From a virus: a DNA stretch of 64,000 nt. The first letter of the stretch is position 1. Every line of letters begins with the position of its first letter. Shown in pieces: positions 1-7,101 of this stretch. The stretch spans positions 124,001 to 188,000 of the IMG/VR virus record IMGVR_UViG_3300038424_000251. One strand, 5' to 3'. Made by a program: the position numbers and the translations under genes. The notes beneath the pieces were generated by a model. The model searched no databases. It was not told where the DNA came from and saw only the letters and a program-made list of their open reading frames with translations.

Positions 1-883
1 CATTATTAAATTTTTCAGCTAATTTCCGTTTTCTATAATTTTTGGAAATAAAACCTATAGTATTATTAGTAAAATCATATCCATATAAATAAAACCACTC
101 TAAAAGCTCAAAAGTATCACTTATAATAAGTGTTTCATTTTGCGGTAATCCTCTATATTTTAAATCGGTTTCTATTATTTGTTTGCATAAGTCTGATGGT
201 GTATGAACATTTTGAATAGATGTTTCTTTTCCATTATTGACTCCATTTACCATTTCATAACTACTAATATACAACTCTCTTTTAGAATGTAAAGAAAATT
301 TATTAGTGTTTTTATCGTACTTTAAACTTTTTATATAGTCATCATCATTGTCACACTCAAAATATGGAGAATTACAATTTTCATTGTTCATCAAAAACAA
401 ATTTTTGTTTATAGCTTCTTCTATAGTTTCTAACATTAAGTTACTATGAATATTTAAAATAATGATGTAATCTCTTATCTTTTTGTCTTTTAATAAATCA
501 TTCATCAATAATTTGTCTTTATAAGCAGACGAAGATGAAATACTCCAATTATACGGACCGTTTAAATAATTTAATACTACAATTGATGGTAATAAAAAGC
601 AATAAAACTTTGTTCCTCCGAAAAGCATTGTAGGTAATTTTTTATATTTATCTTGATACTCCTTTTTTAAATAATGAATTTGTTGAGCAATAATTTTGTG
701 ATAATTTCTTTCAAGATATTTATATTCACACATTATCTCATTGTTTTTATATTCAAAATTATTATCTTTTTTGCCTTTAGCGTGAATACAAATTTTTAAT
801 TTTTTTTCAAAAGCAATTGCATAGGCAAATTTAACTTCATCTTCATTAGAGGCAATTTTAAGTTTTTTATAAAAATTTAGCAT
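1..883 (-). CDS. Unknown protein, C-terminus outside the window
   Basis: The frame is open on the minus strand from an ATG at 883 to the window edge, 294 codons without a stop, so the gene is partial. I do not recognise it. The N-terminal third is lysine-rich, with a patch of charged and aromatic residues. Near the visible end, HTPSDLCKQII followed by a hydrophobic strand (LIISDTFELLEWF) resembles the region before motif I of some N6-adenine DNA methyltransferases, but the expected DPACGSG-like loop is not seen, so I do not assign that function. It is the last visible gene of the minus-strand RNA-repair operon, 27 bases after the P-loop kinase gene. Confidence 0.7.
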   Translation of the reverse strand, partial: MLNFYKKLKIASNEDEVKFAYAIAFEKKLKICIHAKGKKDNNFEYKNNEIMCEYKYLERNYHKIIAQQIHYLKKEYQDKYKKLPTMLFGGTKFYCFLLPSIVVLNYLNGPYNWSISSSSAYKDKLLMNDLLKDKKIRDYIIILNIHSNLMLETIEEAINKNLFLMNNENCNSPYFECDNDDDYIKSLKYDKNTNKFSLHSKRELYISSYEMVNGVNNGKETSIQNVHTPSDLCKQIIETDLKYRGLPQNETLIISDTFELLEWFYLYGYDFTNNTIGFISKNYRKRKLAEKFNN

Positions 884-910
884 TGCTTTTGATTTTTGTT
901 TGACTTACTT

Positions 911-1381
911 TTACTTAATTATCACTTTGTCAACTTCATCTTTTGTTGGACGTTCGTATTTATTTAAAAATTTATCAATAATTTCTGGCCCAACATGGCG
1001 TTCACGTTTAGCATCTCTTCTCAAAAGTTCATCTCTTGGAACTTCAAATGTAACAGCTATAATGAATGCTCCGTGACTTTTTCCTAAGTTAATCCAATCT
1101 CTTCTAGCTTTTCTACTGACACTAGTAGCATCAATCATTACACTTTTATCTGCACTCAATGCTGATGAAACTCTTTGTCTGGCTATTCCGAAGGCTGCAG
1201 CTGAAACAGTCTGGTCATCTTCTCCTGAGCCAATCTCACTCCTTATTTTGTCGGTAGAAACATAAACAATACCATTATCTAAAGCAAATTTTTTCCCCCA
1301 AGTTGATTTACCACTTGCAGGTGGTCCAACAAGAATAATCAAAGCTTTTTCTTCATCATCAATGTCAATTAATTTATTCAC
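911..1381 (-). CDS. P-loop kinase, polynucleotide-kinase-like (AAA_33)
   Basis: A 156-residue single-domain P-loop kinase. Walker A is GPPASGKST at residues 19-27. STDKIR follows at about 42 and MIDATSVSRKARRDW at about 83, the layout of the T4 Pnkp kinase domain and AAA_33 proteins. The lid region carries arginines (LLRRDAKRERH). Such enzymes transfer the ATP gamma-phosphate to 5'-OH ends of RNA or DNA. There is no phosphatase domain. The gene overlaps the cyclic-phosphate receiver-domain gene by 8 bases and lies in one operon with an RNA ligase, so 5'-end healing in RNA repair is the likely role. Substrate is inferred from family and neighbours. Confidence 0.85.
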   Translation of the reverse strand: MNKLIDIDDEEKALIILVGPPASGKSTWGKKFALDNGIVYVSTDKIRSEIGSGEDDQTVSAAAFGIARQRVSSALSADKSVMIDATSVSRKARRDWINLGKSHGAFIIAVTFEVPRDELLRRDAKRERHVGPEIIDKFLNKYERPTKDEVDKVIIK

Positions 1382-1736
1382 AAATTTCTTCTTTATCTCT
1401 GTAAGTGGATAAAATCATATTTATATTAGCTCTACCTACGGGGTTAAACGAATGAACTCTCCATTCTGGTAATGGCTTACCTAATTTCATACAATGTTCA
1501 ATCAACCATTTAGCACAATCATATCCCGTTTTTTCTTTATAGTTTTCATAATCGACAGGCTGATTATAATGTTCTTCATCTAAATCATGGTCAAATGATA
1601 TTAAGTCAGGCAAACCTTTTTCAATAATTGTTTCTATAAATTGTTCATAATTGCGAACTACATACCATTCACCTAATTCAGCGTTAAGAAATGAAACAGG
1701 TTCGCGGTTGTCATCAAGGAATAAATTATAGCTCAT
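1374..1736 (-). CDS. Cyclic-phosphate processing receiver-domain protein
   Basis: A 120-residue protein with LFLDDNREP at the N-terminus, ISFDHDLDE near residue 50, GYDCAKWLIEH in the middle and VHSFNPVGRANI near the C-terminus. This is the signature of the receiver-like 'cyclic-phosphate processing' family, which comparative genomics links to RNA repair. Aspartates of the receiver pocket (DD at 8-9, FDHD at 49-52) are kept. The predicted role is opening 2',3'-cyclic phosphates at RNA ends, but family biochemistry is mostly inferred. It sits between the kinase gene and an unknown gene in the same operon as an RNA ligase, which supports the end-healing role. Confidence 0.8.
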   Translation of the reverse strand: MSYNLFLDDNREPVSFLNAELGEWYVVRNYEQFIETIIEKGLPDLISFDHDLDEEHYNQPVDYENYKEKTGYDCAKWLIEHCMKLGKPLPEWRVHSFNPVGRANINMILSTYRDKEEICE

Positions 1737-2016
1737 TGCCTTCTATTATATCTATAAAGCCAGCATTTGTCAATTCTTTTAATGCTTCTTCATGCGTTCC
1801 ACCATATTCATAAAGCACCGTCAAAGGAACGTTAAGAAATGATCGTGGTATTAAATTATCAAAATCATAATCATCTTGACCCATGAATTCATACCAATAA
1901 ATGAGTTTTCCATTATAAAACTTTTTTCTAGAATGGAAAATTACCGTAATATCTGATGCTTTCTTGTCCATATTATCCTTCTCATAATTAGGTGCGTCAT
2001 CCTCGTTTATATACAT
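1726..2016 (-). CDS. Hypothetical protein
   Basis: About 96 residues, acidic, no recognised domain. I chose ATG at 2016; a GTG two codons upstream (2022) is an alternative. The gene overlaps the start of the cyclic-phosphate receiver gene by 11 bases and follows the membrane-protein gene by 15 bases, so it is in the same operon. The composition (FHSRKKFYNGKLIYWYEFMG) suggests a small soluble mixed alpha/beta protein. No function is assigned. Confidence 0.6.
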   Translation of the reverse strand: MYINEDDAPNYEKDNMDKKASDITVIFHSRKKFYNGKLIYWYEFMGQDDYDFDNLIPRSFLNVPLTVLYEYGGTHEEALKELTNAGFIDIIEGNEL

Positions 2017-2031
2017 ATTCACTATTTTATT

Positions 2032-2460
2032 TTACGGTTCATGTAAATTTACTGCTCTATTATTTCTAGGAGTAATAATTTTAATATTGAAATCACCCCT
2101 AACACCGAATATACTATATCTTTCACAGACGGTAATATTGGTAATAGAGTCAAAATTGTTGACCACATCATATTGATTGAATAAATACGGTTGATTATTA
2201 TAAACTATAGTTACTGCACTATGGTCGGTTGAAAGAGCCTTACTGAAATTGTTGGTCGTTGTTTCTGTGTAAGTATTGAATCCAAAAGCTCCCCCTACAC
2301 CGCCACCTATTAATACTGCAACACAACCGAGAATTCCCACCACACACAGTATGACTCCTATAAATCCGCTAGCATTGTCACCATTTGAAGACGCTAAATA
2401 ACCTCCAAGGATGGCGGATATCACTAAAACTGTAAAAACTAGAACAAATGTTGTAATCAT
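2032..2460 (-). CDS. Small membrane protein
   Basis: A 142-residue protein with two predicted membrane segments: residues about 2-23 and a glycine-rich one at about 33-58 (GVILCVVGILGCVAVLIGGG). A C-terminal soluble domain of about 80 residues has threonine and asparagine-rich strands. The family is not recognised. It lies 7 bases after the RNA ligase gene in the RNA-repair operon, with no clear functional link. Membrane topology is inferred from hydrophobicity only. Confidence 0.65.
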   Translation of the reverse strand: MITTFVLVFTVLVISAILGGYLASSNGDNASGFIGVILCVVGILGCVAVLIGGGVGGAFGFNTYTETTTNNFSKALSTDHSAVTIVYNNQPYLFNQYDVVNNFDSITNITVCERYSIFGVRGDFNIKIITPRNNRAVNLHEP

Positions 2461-2467
2461 ATTTTTA

Positions 2468-3517
2468 TTATTTGTATTCCTGATTTAATATTTTAACTGA
2501 CAATAGCTTGCCAAGGATAGAAGAATATTTTGGTTTTGTTGGACGAAGAACTATTCCTTCTCCATATTTCATTTCTCTATTTGGTTTAATGTAATATATA
2601 ATTGTATTTGCTATTTTTTGGAGTTTTTCAATAGTCCATGTATCATCAAATATAAAAGGGTCATAAACTAATGAAACGGCTGGAATATTTAAAGTATTGC
2701 ATGCATCTTTTATTTCTTTCCAACCATACCATTTACCTGTATCCAATTCTTTTATATTAAACACATATAGCATAGGTTCCAAAAGACCTAATGGATTTCC
2801 TTGAATTTTTCCACCACAAGCTTCTGCTTGAATGGCAATATTTTTACCCAACTTTTTTAGATTGTTTGGTAAATCATATTTTTCAGCAATCTTCCAAAAT
2901 CCTGTTCCTTCTTTTTGTTCTAGTTTGCGGCTACAAACACGAACTTCGCTATTTTCATGGATTACAGTCATAGAAGAACCATCAACCTTCACTGTAAGAT
3001 AACATTCCTCTCCCATAAATTCATTAAGAACTGTTGGATTATTTAATAAATTATCTTCATCAGTGATTGGAATTAAATGTGTAGGAAATCCACCTCTAAC
3101 ATCACCACATATACTTAAATCAAGTGGTTTCTCATATTTAATTATACCAAGAATTTCTGTAACATCATCGCCTTCTTCCCAAATCGATACATCTATTTCA
3201 TGTTCATCACCATCATTATCAAAACCTGATTTTACCGGTAAAATAGAAAGAGGACAAACTAATCCTTGACTTGGAGCTTTCTTAAATTTAGCATTCCAAA
3301 CACGGTAATGTTGACGCTCCATAAAGGAGAAATAAGGATTTTCTTTTGGAACTATGCTATCAATTTGTATGAATATTACCAAATCACCGTCTTTAAATTG
3401 TCCTTTGGGAACAACAACAGGCCATGCTTTCACCATACCAATCTCAATTTTTGTTACTTCTGGATTTGGATGGGGTTTAATACTATGAATTTTTTCTATT
3501 GTTGCCGATTTTGTCAT
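2468..3517 (-). CDS. RNA ligase, Rnl5 (DraRnl)-like
   Basis: A 349-residue nucleotidyltransferase-type ligase. Motif I is KVDGSS with predicted AMP-accepting Lys177. Motif III-like YVFNIKEL, motif IV EGIVLRP and motif V LSVKILNQEY follow in order. The ~125-residue N-terminal region (VVVPKGQFKDGDLVIFI, QIDSIVP) resembles the N-terminal OB-like domain of the Deinococcus RNA ligase family. The enzyme should seal 3'-OH/5'-phosphate RNA ends using ATP. A perfect promoter lies just upstream and its -10 box ends 6 bases before the ATG, so the mRNA is predicted to be leaderless. It heads the operon with end-healing kinase and cyclic-phosphate genes. Confidence 0.88.
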   Translation of the reverse strand: MTKSATIEKIHSIKPHPNPEVTKIEIGMVKAWPVVVPKGQFKDGDLVIFIQIDSIVPKENPYFSFMERQHYRVWNAKFKKAPSQGLVCPLSILPVKSGFDNDGDEHEIDVSIWEEGDDVTEILGIIKYEKPLDLSICGDVRGGFPTHLIPITDEDNLLNNPTVLNEFMGEECYLTVKVDGSSMTVIHENSEVRVCSRKLEQKEGTGFWKIAEKYDLPNNLKKLGKNIAIQAEACGGKIQGNPLGLLEPMLYVFNIKELDTGKWYGWKEIKDACNTLNIPAVSLVYDPFIFDDTWTIEKLQKIANTIIYYIKPNREMKYGEGIVLRPTKPKYSSILGKLLSVKILNQEYK

Positions 3518-3523
3518 ATTAAC

Positions 3524-3551
3524 ATTATATCATAGACTTAACAGAAGTCAA
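3524..3551 (-). promoter_or_regulatory. Promoter of the RNA-repair operon
   Basis: On the minus strand TTGACT, a 16-base spacer ending in TGA, then TATAAT. This is the family consensus with an extended -10. The ATG of the RNA ligase lies 6 bases after the -10, so transcription should start on or next to the A of ATG. Confidence 0.85.
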
Positions 3552-3587
3552 TAAAAAAGTCCGATTCAATTACTTGAACCGGACTTT
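3551..3587 (-). terminator. Rho-independent terminator after the gene at 3610-4509
   Basis: On the minus strand the hairpin AAAGTCCGGTTCAA / TTGAATCGGACTTT has one mismatch and a short loop and runs into a T-rich tract. It ends the transcript of the 299-residue protein gene and abuts the next promoter. Confidence 0.88.
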
Positions 3588-3609
3588 CTGATATTAAATG
3601 ATGAATGTT

Positions 3610-4509
3610 TTAATCATCATCAGGTGGTTCACAAAATCCACCAAATGCTTGAGGATGTTTAGTAGAATGTTGTACTGCAACTGCTGGTCTTTTATCCAAA
3701 TCAATTCCAGCATTTTCCAATCCTTCACGGTCAGTATAATAGATTTCAAGTTCAGTAAGTAATCTACCTACTTTAAATTCTACTGTTCTAACAGAATCAT
3801 TCTTAGTTTCACCAAACTTAGTTCCAAGATTATACTCAGTTACTTCATCAGATGAAATGCTTTTACAAATGTTAGCTGAATGGAGACTATTAGCAGATAA
3901 TTTTCTACTAATACCACTGTCTCTACCCTTTAGTGTAGAAGAATTACTGCTACATGTATAAGTTGCACTAGAATCTTTACAAACTATATCACCCCAAATT
4001 GGAGGATTGGTTGGCCACCAAGGGTCATATGGTTTTCTCCACGGTCTGGGCCACGGTTTAGGATAAATTGGATAAGGATCTGGATAATAGTGGTCGTGAT
4101 GAATATGTTTTTCAACAATTTTAACTTGTGGTTGTTTCTCTGCAAAAACCTGAACACCAATTACACCACAATTGGAAGTTCCAACAGTTTTACCTGCATA
4201 GGATTTACCCTTTGATGAAAATTCAAATTTTCTAACTTCATCAAGAGAAGTTCGCCAACCATTGATTTCGATGGATGAATAAGCATTACAAATATATCCA
4301 CTTTTATCCCTATCTGCACTTTTACCGTCAAGGACACTTAATCCATCAACGCTAAAACGTGCCAACACTCGGTCAGCGGTATTGTTTCTAAAATGTAGGG
4401 TGAATTCCCTACCAATTTCTCCACGGACATAAGTTCTACCATGAGAGCCATATTCTGGAAGTTTACTGCCATCAATCTTGACGGACAATTCGAAGTCATT
4501 TCTTTTCAT
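3610..4509 (-). CDS. Conserved protein of unknown function with Pro/Trp-rich linker
   Basis: A 299-residue protein in three parts. Residues 1-125 are a beta-rich domain (FELSVKIDGSKLPEYG, RVLARFSVDGLSVLDGK, NCGVIGVQVF), of a type I recall in uncharacterised phage and bacterial proteins. Residues 140-175 are a Pro/Trp/Tyr-rich linker (YYPDPYPIYPKPWPRPW). The C-terminal domain ends in an acidic tail. A good ribosome binding site (AAGGAAAA) precedes the ATG, unlike most genes here. It has its own promoter, a leader with two hairpins and a terminator, so it is a monocistronic unit. A virion or surface role is possible but not shown. Confidence 0.75.
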   Translation of the reverse strand: MKRNDFELSVKIDGSKLPEYGSHGRTYVRGEIGREFTLHFRNNTADRVLARFSVDGLSVLDGKSADRDKSGYICNAYSSIEINGWRTSLDEVRKFEFSSKGKSYAGKTVGTSNCGVIGVQVFAEKQPQVKIVEKHIHHDHYYPDPYPIYPKPWPRPWRKPYDPWWPTNPPIWGDIVCKDSSATYTCSSNSSTLKGRDSGISRKLSANSLHSANICKSISSDEVTEYNLGTKFGETKNDSVRTVEFKVGRLLTELEIYYTDREGLENAGIDLDKRPAVAVQHSTKHPQAFGGFCEPPDDD

Positions 4510-4528
4510 GTTTTCCTTTCTTACATTG

Positions 4529-4570
4529 CCCCTAATTGGGGACTTTTATATTCAGGCGGAATTGCCTGAA
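4529..4570 (-). promoter_or_regulatory. Two hairpins in the 5' leader of the 3610-4509 gene
   Basis: TTCAGGC-GGAATT-GCCTGAA (4551-4570) lies almost exactly at the predicted transcript 5' end. CCCC-TAATT-GGGG (4529-4541) follows, then the ribosome binding site. A 5'-terminal hairpin of this kind could protect the mRNA from degradation or occlude translation. This is inferred from sequence only. Confidence 0.55.
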
Positions 4571-4578
4571 CAATAATA

Positions 4579-4606
4579 ACTATAACACAAAAAATATAAA
4601 TGGCAA
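4579..4606 (-). promoter_or_regulatory. Promoter of the 3610-4509 gene
   Basis: On the minus strand TTGCCA, a 16-base spacer ending TGT, then TATAGT. It is placed so that transcription starts near 4572, at the base of the leader hairpin. Confidence 0.65.
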
Positions 4607-4617
4607 TTAAAAATTAC

Positions 4618-4782
4618 TTAGTTCCACATGCTAGTATTTCTTTTATATTCTTCTGCTCCTCGCATAAATTCCAATTCTTTTTTACTTGGTTTCCAACTAC
4701 ATTTTATACATTTCTTGGAATTCATAAATTTGTGGTCACAATATTTCTTATTATCGGTTGGTTTGGTAGTAGAGAAGCTCAT
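4618..4782 (-). CDS. Small Cys-rich hypothetical protein
   Basis: A 54-residue reading frame read directly from the minus strand. It has a possible zinc site (CDHKF ... KKCIKCSW) and a basic, charged C-terminus. It lies between the tRNA-Leu gene and the next minus-strand promoter. A longer plus-strand frame covers the same bases but runs into the tRNA gene and looks like a shadow. No recognised family; the gene is plausible but not certain. Confidence 0.45.
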   Translation of the reverse strand: MSFSTTKPTDNKKYCDHKFMNSKKCIKCSWKPSKKELEFMRGAEEYKRNTSMWN

Positions 4783-4813
4783 AATTTATTTACCATAATA
4801 ACTTTATTTAGAT

Positions 4814-4898
4814 TGGTGCCACCGGAGGGAATCGAACCCACACTCCCGAAGGAAACTGCTCTTAAGGCAGTCGCGTCTCCCAATTTCGCCACGGTGGC
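4814..4898 (-). tRNA. tRNA-Leu (UAA)
   Basis: A full type II cloverleaf: acceptor GCCACCG/CGGTGGC, anticodon loop CTTAAGA in stem ACTGC/GCAGT, a variable arm with TTCG, T-loop GTTCGATTC, and an encoded CCA end. The anticodon UAA reads UUA, an abundant leucine codon in AT-rich genes. Confidence 0.93.
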
Positions 4899-4925
4899 AT
4901 TGTGAATTGAATACTAGGTTTTTTT

Positions 4926-4941
4926 AAATGCTGCAGCATTT
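4926..4941. terminator. Palindrome between two tRNA genes
   Basis: A perfect 16-base palindrome, AAATGCTG-CAGCATTT, with runs of T/A on both sides. It could act as a terminator in either direction or as an RNA-processing site between the two tRNA-Leu genes. Confidence 0.45.
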
Positions 4942-5017
4942 TTGTCATTTACCAACTTCTCTCCCTCTATTTGGGGCCCGATGTTTCACGGGACGTATTC
5001 AATTCTTACGACAAATC

Positions 5018-5103
5018 TGGTGCTACAGGAGGGAATCGAACCCACACGGATTTCTCCAACTGCTCTTGAGGCAATCGCGTCTGCCTAGTTCCGCCACTGT
5101 AGC
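5018..5103 (-). tRNA. tRNA-Leu (CAA)
   Basis: Type II cloverleaf with acceptor GCTACAG/CTGTAGC, anticodon loop CTCAAGA in stem ATTGC/GCAGT, a long variable arm, standard T-arm and encoded CCA. It reads UUG leucine codons. Confidence 0.92.
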
Positions 5104-5139
5104 ATAACTCAGTCGAAGTCCATTGGCCAGATGACGTGT

Positions 5140-5343
5140 TCAACTGAGAGCAAATAAAAATTCATGTGCAGACTCTTTTGCTGCATCCACCACTTCTTGA
5201 TTGGTCATGTCTCTAAAACGACTACCTACATTATCATTATCACTTTTCAAATTAAAACATGTAGGTGTGATTGAAACGCTTTTCTTCATTGACTCAACAA
5301 GTTTACGTTTCTCTTCTTCCGTTATAGTAACCCATTTATTCAT
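5140..5343 (-). CDS. Hypothetical protein between tRNA genes
   Basis: A 67-residue acidic/basic protein, mostly predicted helix (TEEEKRKLVESMKK, TNQEVVDAAKESAHEFLFAL), with no recognised family. It lies on the same strand as the tRNA genes and would be co-transcribed with them. No ribosome binding site is visible, as for most genes in this window. Confidence 0.5.
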   Translation of the reverse strand: MNKWVTITEEEKRKLVESMKKSVSITPTCFNLKSDNDNVGSRFRDMTNQEVVDAAKESAHEFLFALS

Positions 5344-5401
5344 AATAACAAAATGGTATTTGAAAGTTTTGTCCTAGAATTTGTCTTTTCATTTACAACG
5401 A

Positions 5402-5425
5402 AATTGGCTGTTAACGCAGCCAATT
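5402..5425. other. Strong hairpin in the tRNA cluster
   Basis: AATTGGCTG-TTAACG-CAGCCAATT forms a perfect 9-base-pair stem. It lacks a long T tract on either side, so it may be a processing or pausing hairpin rather than a full terminator. The surrounding 5344-5565 holds nothing else I can identify. Confidence 0.4.
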
Positions 5426-5565
5426 CCGTCAAAGGCGATGTTATTTAATTCTATAAGTTACTAACGTAGTTCTTTTCTCAGCCACAACATACCAATCACC
5501 AATAAAACTGATACTTTGTAGTCGTTAGAACGACTGCCCTCATCTAATATTTGAGCAGCCCAAAT

Positions 5566-5653
5566 TGGTAGCGGGAGCAGGATTCGAACCTGCGAGGCAC
5601 TAAGGCACTGCGTTATGAGCACAGCCGGATGACCGGGCTTCCGACATCCCGCA
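5566..5653 (-). tRNA. tRNA with CAU anticodon (Met or Ile2), atypical
   Basis: Anticodon loop CTCATAA in stem CTGTG/CGCAG, T-arm GCAGG-TTCGAAT-CCTGC and encoded CCA. Two features are unusual: the variable region is about 13 bases, and position 1 (U) faces U72, an end mismatch otherwise typical of initiator tRNAs. The three G-C pairs of initiator anticodon stems are absent. CAU may mean elongator Met or, with lysidine, Ile for AUA; the sequence does not decide. Confidence 0.8.
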
Positions 5654-5665
5654 ATTAAATTATTA

Positions 5666-5760
5666 TGGTGCCTCCAACCGGACTCGAACCGATATCGTGC
5701 TCAAATCTAGAGCTTACCACGGGTATAGGCCGTGCGTTCTACCAATTAAACTACAGAGGC
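5666..5760 (-). tRNA. Type II tRNA with apparent UAU anticodon
   Basis: A well-formed cloverleaf of 95 bases: acceptor GCCTCTG/TGGAGGC, three-pair D-stem GTT/AAC with GG in the loop, anticodon stem CACGG/CCGTG, long variable arm with stem GCTC/GAGC, T-arm and encoded CCA. The 7-base loop CCTATAC gives UAU (Ile, AUA) but has C instead of the near-universal U33. Long variable arms normally belong to Leu, Ser or Tyr, so identity is uncertain. Confidence 0.75.
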
Positions 5761-5788
5761 ATTATTCCAAAGAGCAAAAATTCACATC

Positions 5789-5865
5789 TGGAGCGATATG
5801 AGAGATTCGAACTCTCACCGGTTGCTTGGAAGGCAATCATGCTAGCCGTTAAACACCAATACCGC
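5789..5865 (-). tRNA. tRNA-Gly (UCC)
   Basis: Cloverleaf with acceptor GCGGTAT/ATATCGC, anticodon loop CTTCCAA in stem TTGC/GCAA, T-arm GAGAG-TTCGAAT-CTCTC, discriminator U and encoded CCA. It reads GGA and GGG codons. Confidence 0.92.
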
Positions 5866-5869
5866 TTTA

Positions 5870-5946
5870 TGGAGCAGAAAATGGGATTCGAACCCACGAC
5901 ATTCACGTTGGCAACGTGACGCTCTACCAGACTGAGCTACTTCTGC
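5870..5946 (-). tRNA. tRNA-Gly (GCC)
   Basis: Cloverleaf with acceptor GCAGAAG/TTTCTGC, anticodon loop TTGCCAA in stem TCACG/CGTGA, standard D- and T-arms, discriminator U and encoded CCA. It is the first tRNA gene behind the cluster promoter. Confidence 0.92.
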
Positions 5947-5957
5947 GTATTCAATAC

Positions 5958-5985
5958 ATATTATCATATTCCTAAAAAATGTCAA
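5958..5985 (-). promoter_or_regulatory. Promoter of the tRNA cluster
   Basis: On the minus strand CGCTTGACA, a 16-base spacer ending TGA, then TAATAT. Transcription would start about 5 bases before the first tRNA-Gly. It has the same CGCTTGAC core as the plus-strand promoters. Confidence 0.8.
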
Positions 5986-6044
5986 GCGTTATGAAAATTT
6001 CTTCATATGTATGATAAAGCAGTAAAAATTAAGGATTTACCGTT

Positions 6045-6590
6045 ATGAATCAGATGAAATATAGACCTTGTAAAAAATGTGGCAAGTCATTTCCAAATTG
6101 GATAACCATAAATGGCAAAAAATGGAATTTGAGAAGTCGTAATTTTTGCCTTGAATGTTCGCCTATAGGAACTCATAATACAAGAGATTTAACAGAAGGC
6201 GATTATGGAACAAAACTTATTGATGGAAAAAAATACAAACGATGTAGAGAATGTAAAAATATCAAACCATTTGAAGAATTTTATGCTAAATCAGAGTGGG
6301 GAAGACGTTATGCTGTTTGTCGTTCTTGTAATAAAATAATAAGTAAAAAAAGAAGAGATGAATTTAAAAAGTGGTGTGTAGAATTGAAAGGTAGTAGGTG
6401 TATTATTTGTGGATACAATAAATGTTTGAGATCATTAGATTTTCATCACATTAATGAAAGTGAAAAGGATTATGATATATCCTCAAATTGGAAAAAATCT
6501 AAAGAAGAAATAATTAAAGAGCTTGACAAGTGTATTTTACTATGTAAGAATTGTCATGGAGAGGTTCATGAAGGAATTCTTACAATCTAA
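6045..6590 (+). CDS. HNH endonuclease with zinc fingers
   Basis: A 181-residue protein with four CxxC pairs before the nuclease core (Cys 9/12, 35/38, 67/70, 92/95). The core is an HNH domain: CIICGYNKC, LDFHHINES at 131-139 and ILLCKNCHGEVHEG at 164-177. The double histidine and CxxCH are typical of phage HNH homing-type nucleases. It is a free-standing gene just downstream of the tRNA cluster on the opposite strand, a usual position for a mobile endonuclease. Its cleavage target is unknown. Confidence 0.88.
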   Translation: MNQMKYRPCKKCGKSFPNWITINGKKWNLRSRNFCLECSPIGTHNTRDLTEGDYGTKLIDGKKYKRCRECKNIKPFEEFYAKSEWGRRYAVCRSCNKIISKKRRDEFKKWCVELKGSRCIICGYNKCLRSLDFHHINESEKDYDISSNWKKSKEEIIKELDKCILLCKNCHGEVHEGILTI

Positions 6591-6595
6591 ATAGA

Positions 6596-6624
6596 TTGAC
6601 AATACAAGGATTTTATGATATTAT
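6596..6624 (+). promoter_or_regulatory. Promoter, leaderless type
   Basis: TTGACA, a 17-base spacer ending TGA, then TATTAT. The -10 ends 6 bases before the ATG at 6631. Confidence 0.75.
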
Positions 6625-6630
6625 TAAGAT

Positions 6631-6840
6631 ATGAAAAAAGAACCATCAAAACGAAGGATAAATGCTTACTTTAAGAGCAAAAAGAAGTTAAAATCATCTG
6701 ACGATTTTAGTCATAGGTTGGAAATTTTCATTGATGGAAAGTTTACATTGGGAGTATCCTTTGATGGAGAAGAACCTAAATGTTCCTATGACCTTAATGA
6801 ATTATTAAAAAAATTAATAACTGACAAAAACGTGTGGTAA
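6631..6840 (+). CDS. Hypothetical protein
   Basis: A 69-residue protein with a lysine-rich N-terminus (KKEPSKRRINAYFKSKKK) and a beta-rich C-terminal half. Its own promoter places the start codon at the predicted transcription start. No family is recognised. Confidence 0.65.
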   Translation: MKKEPSKRRINAYFKSKKKLKSSDDFSHRLEIFIDGKFTLGVSFDGEEPKCSYDLNELLKKLITDKNVW

Positions 6841-6844
6841 AATT

Positions 6845-7093
6845 ATGAGAAAACAATGTAAACTTCACCCAAAATATAAAGGTGTCAGAAAACCACGTGC
6901 AAAACGTGACCTCAAACTATTGGGGAAATGTGATTGTTGGAGTATTTATTTTAATAAACACCCTAATGAAAAATTCCCCGATTTTATCAGTGGTGTTCCG
7001 AGAAGTTTAAACGATTGGCGGCGAATGGGTAAAGAATCCGCTGAACGTTTGATGAAAATGATGAAGGATAATAGTGGTGGTAAATTATTCTAA
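6845..7093 (+). CDS. Hypothetical basic protein
   Basis: An 82-residue basic protein with CKLHPKYKGVRKPRAK and CDCWSIY. The three cysteines and a histidine could bind a metal. It follows the preceding gene by 4 bases. I do not recognise the family. Confidence 0.65.
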   Translation: MRKQCKLHPKYKGVRKPRAKRDLKLLGKCDCWSIYFNKHPNEKFPDFISGVPRSLNDWRRMGKESAERLMKMMKDNSGGKLF

Positions 7094-7101
7094 TATATCC
7101 T

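Noticed and set aside
1-883. N6-adenine DNA methyltransferase
   Set aside because: Only a weak HTPSDLC motif is seen, with no SAM loop or NPPY/DPPY in the visible part.
4600-4905. 101-residue plus-strand protein
   Set aside because: It runs through a minus-strand tRNA-Leu gene and a small Cys-rich minus-strand gene; it reads as a shadow frame.
5665-5919. 84-residue plus-strand protein over the tRNA cluster
   Set aside because: It is the complement of three tRNA genes; repeats of FEPTT-like residues come from T-arm sequences.
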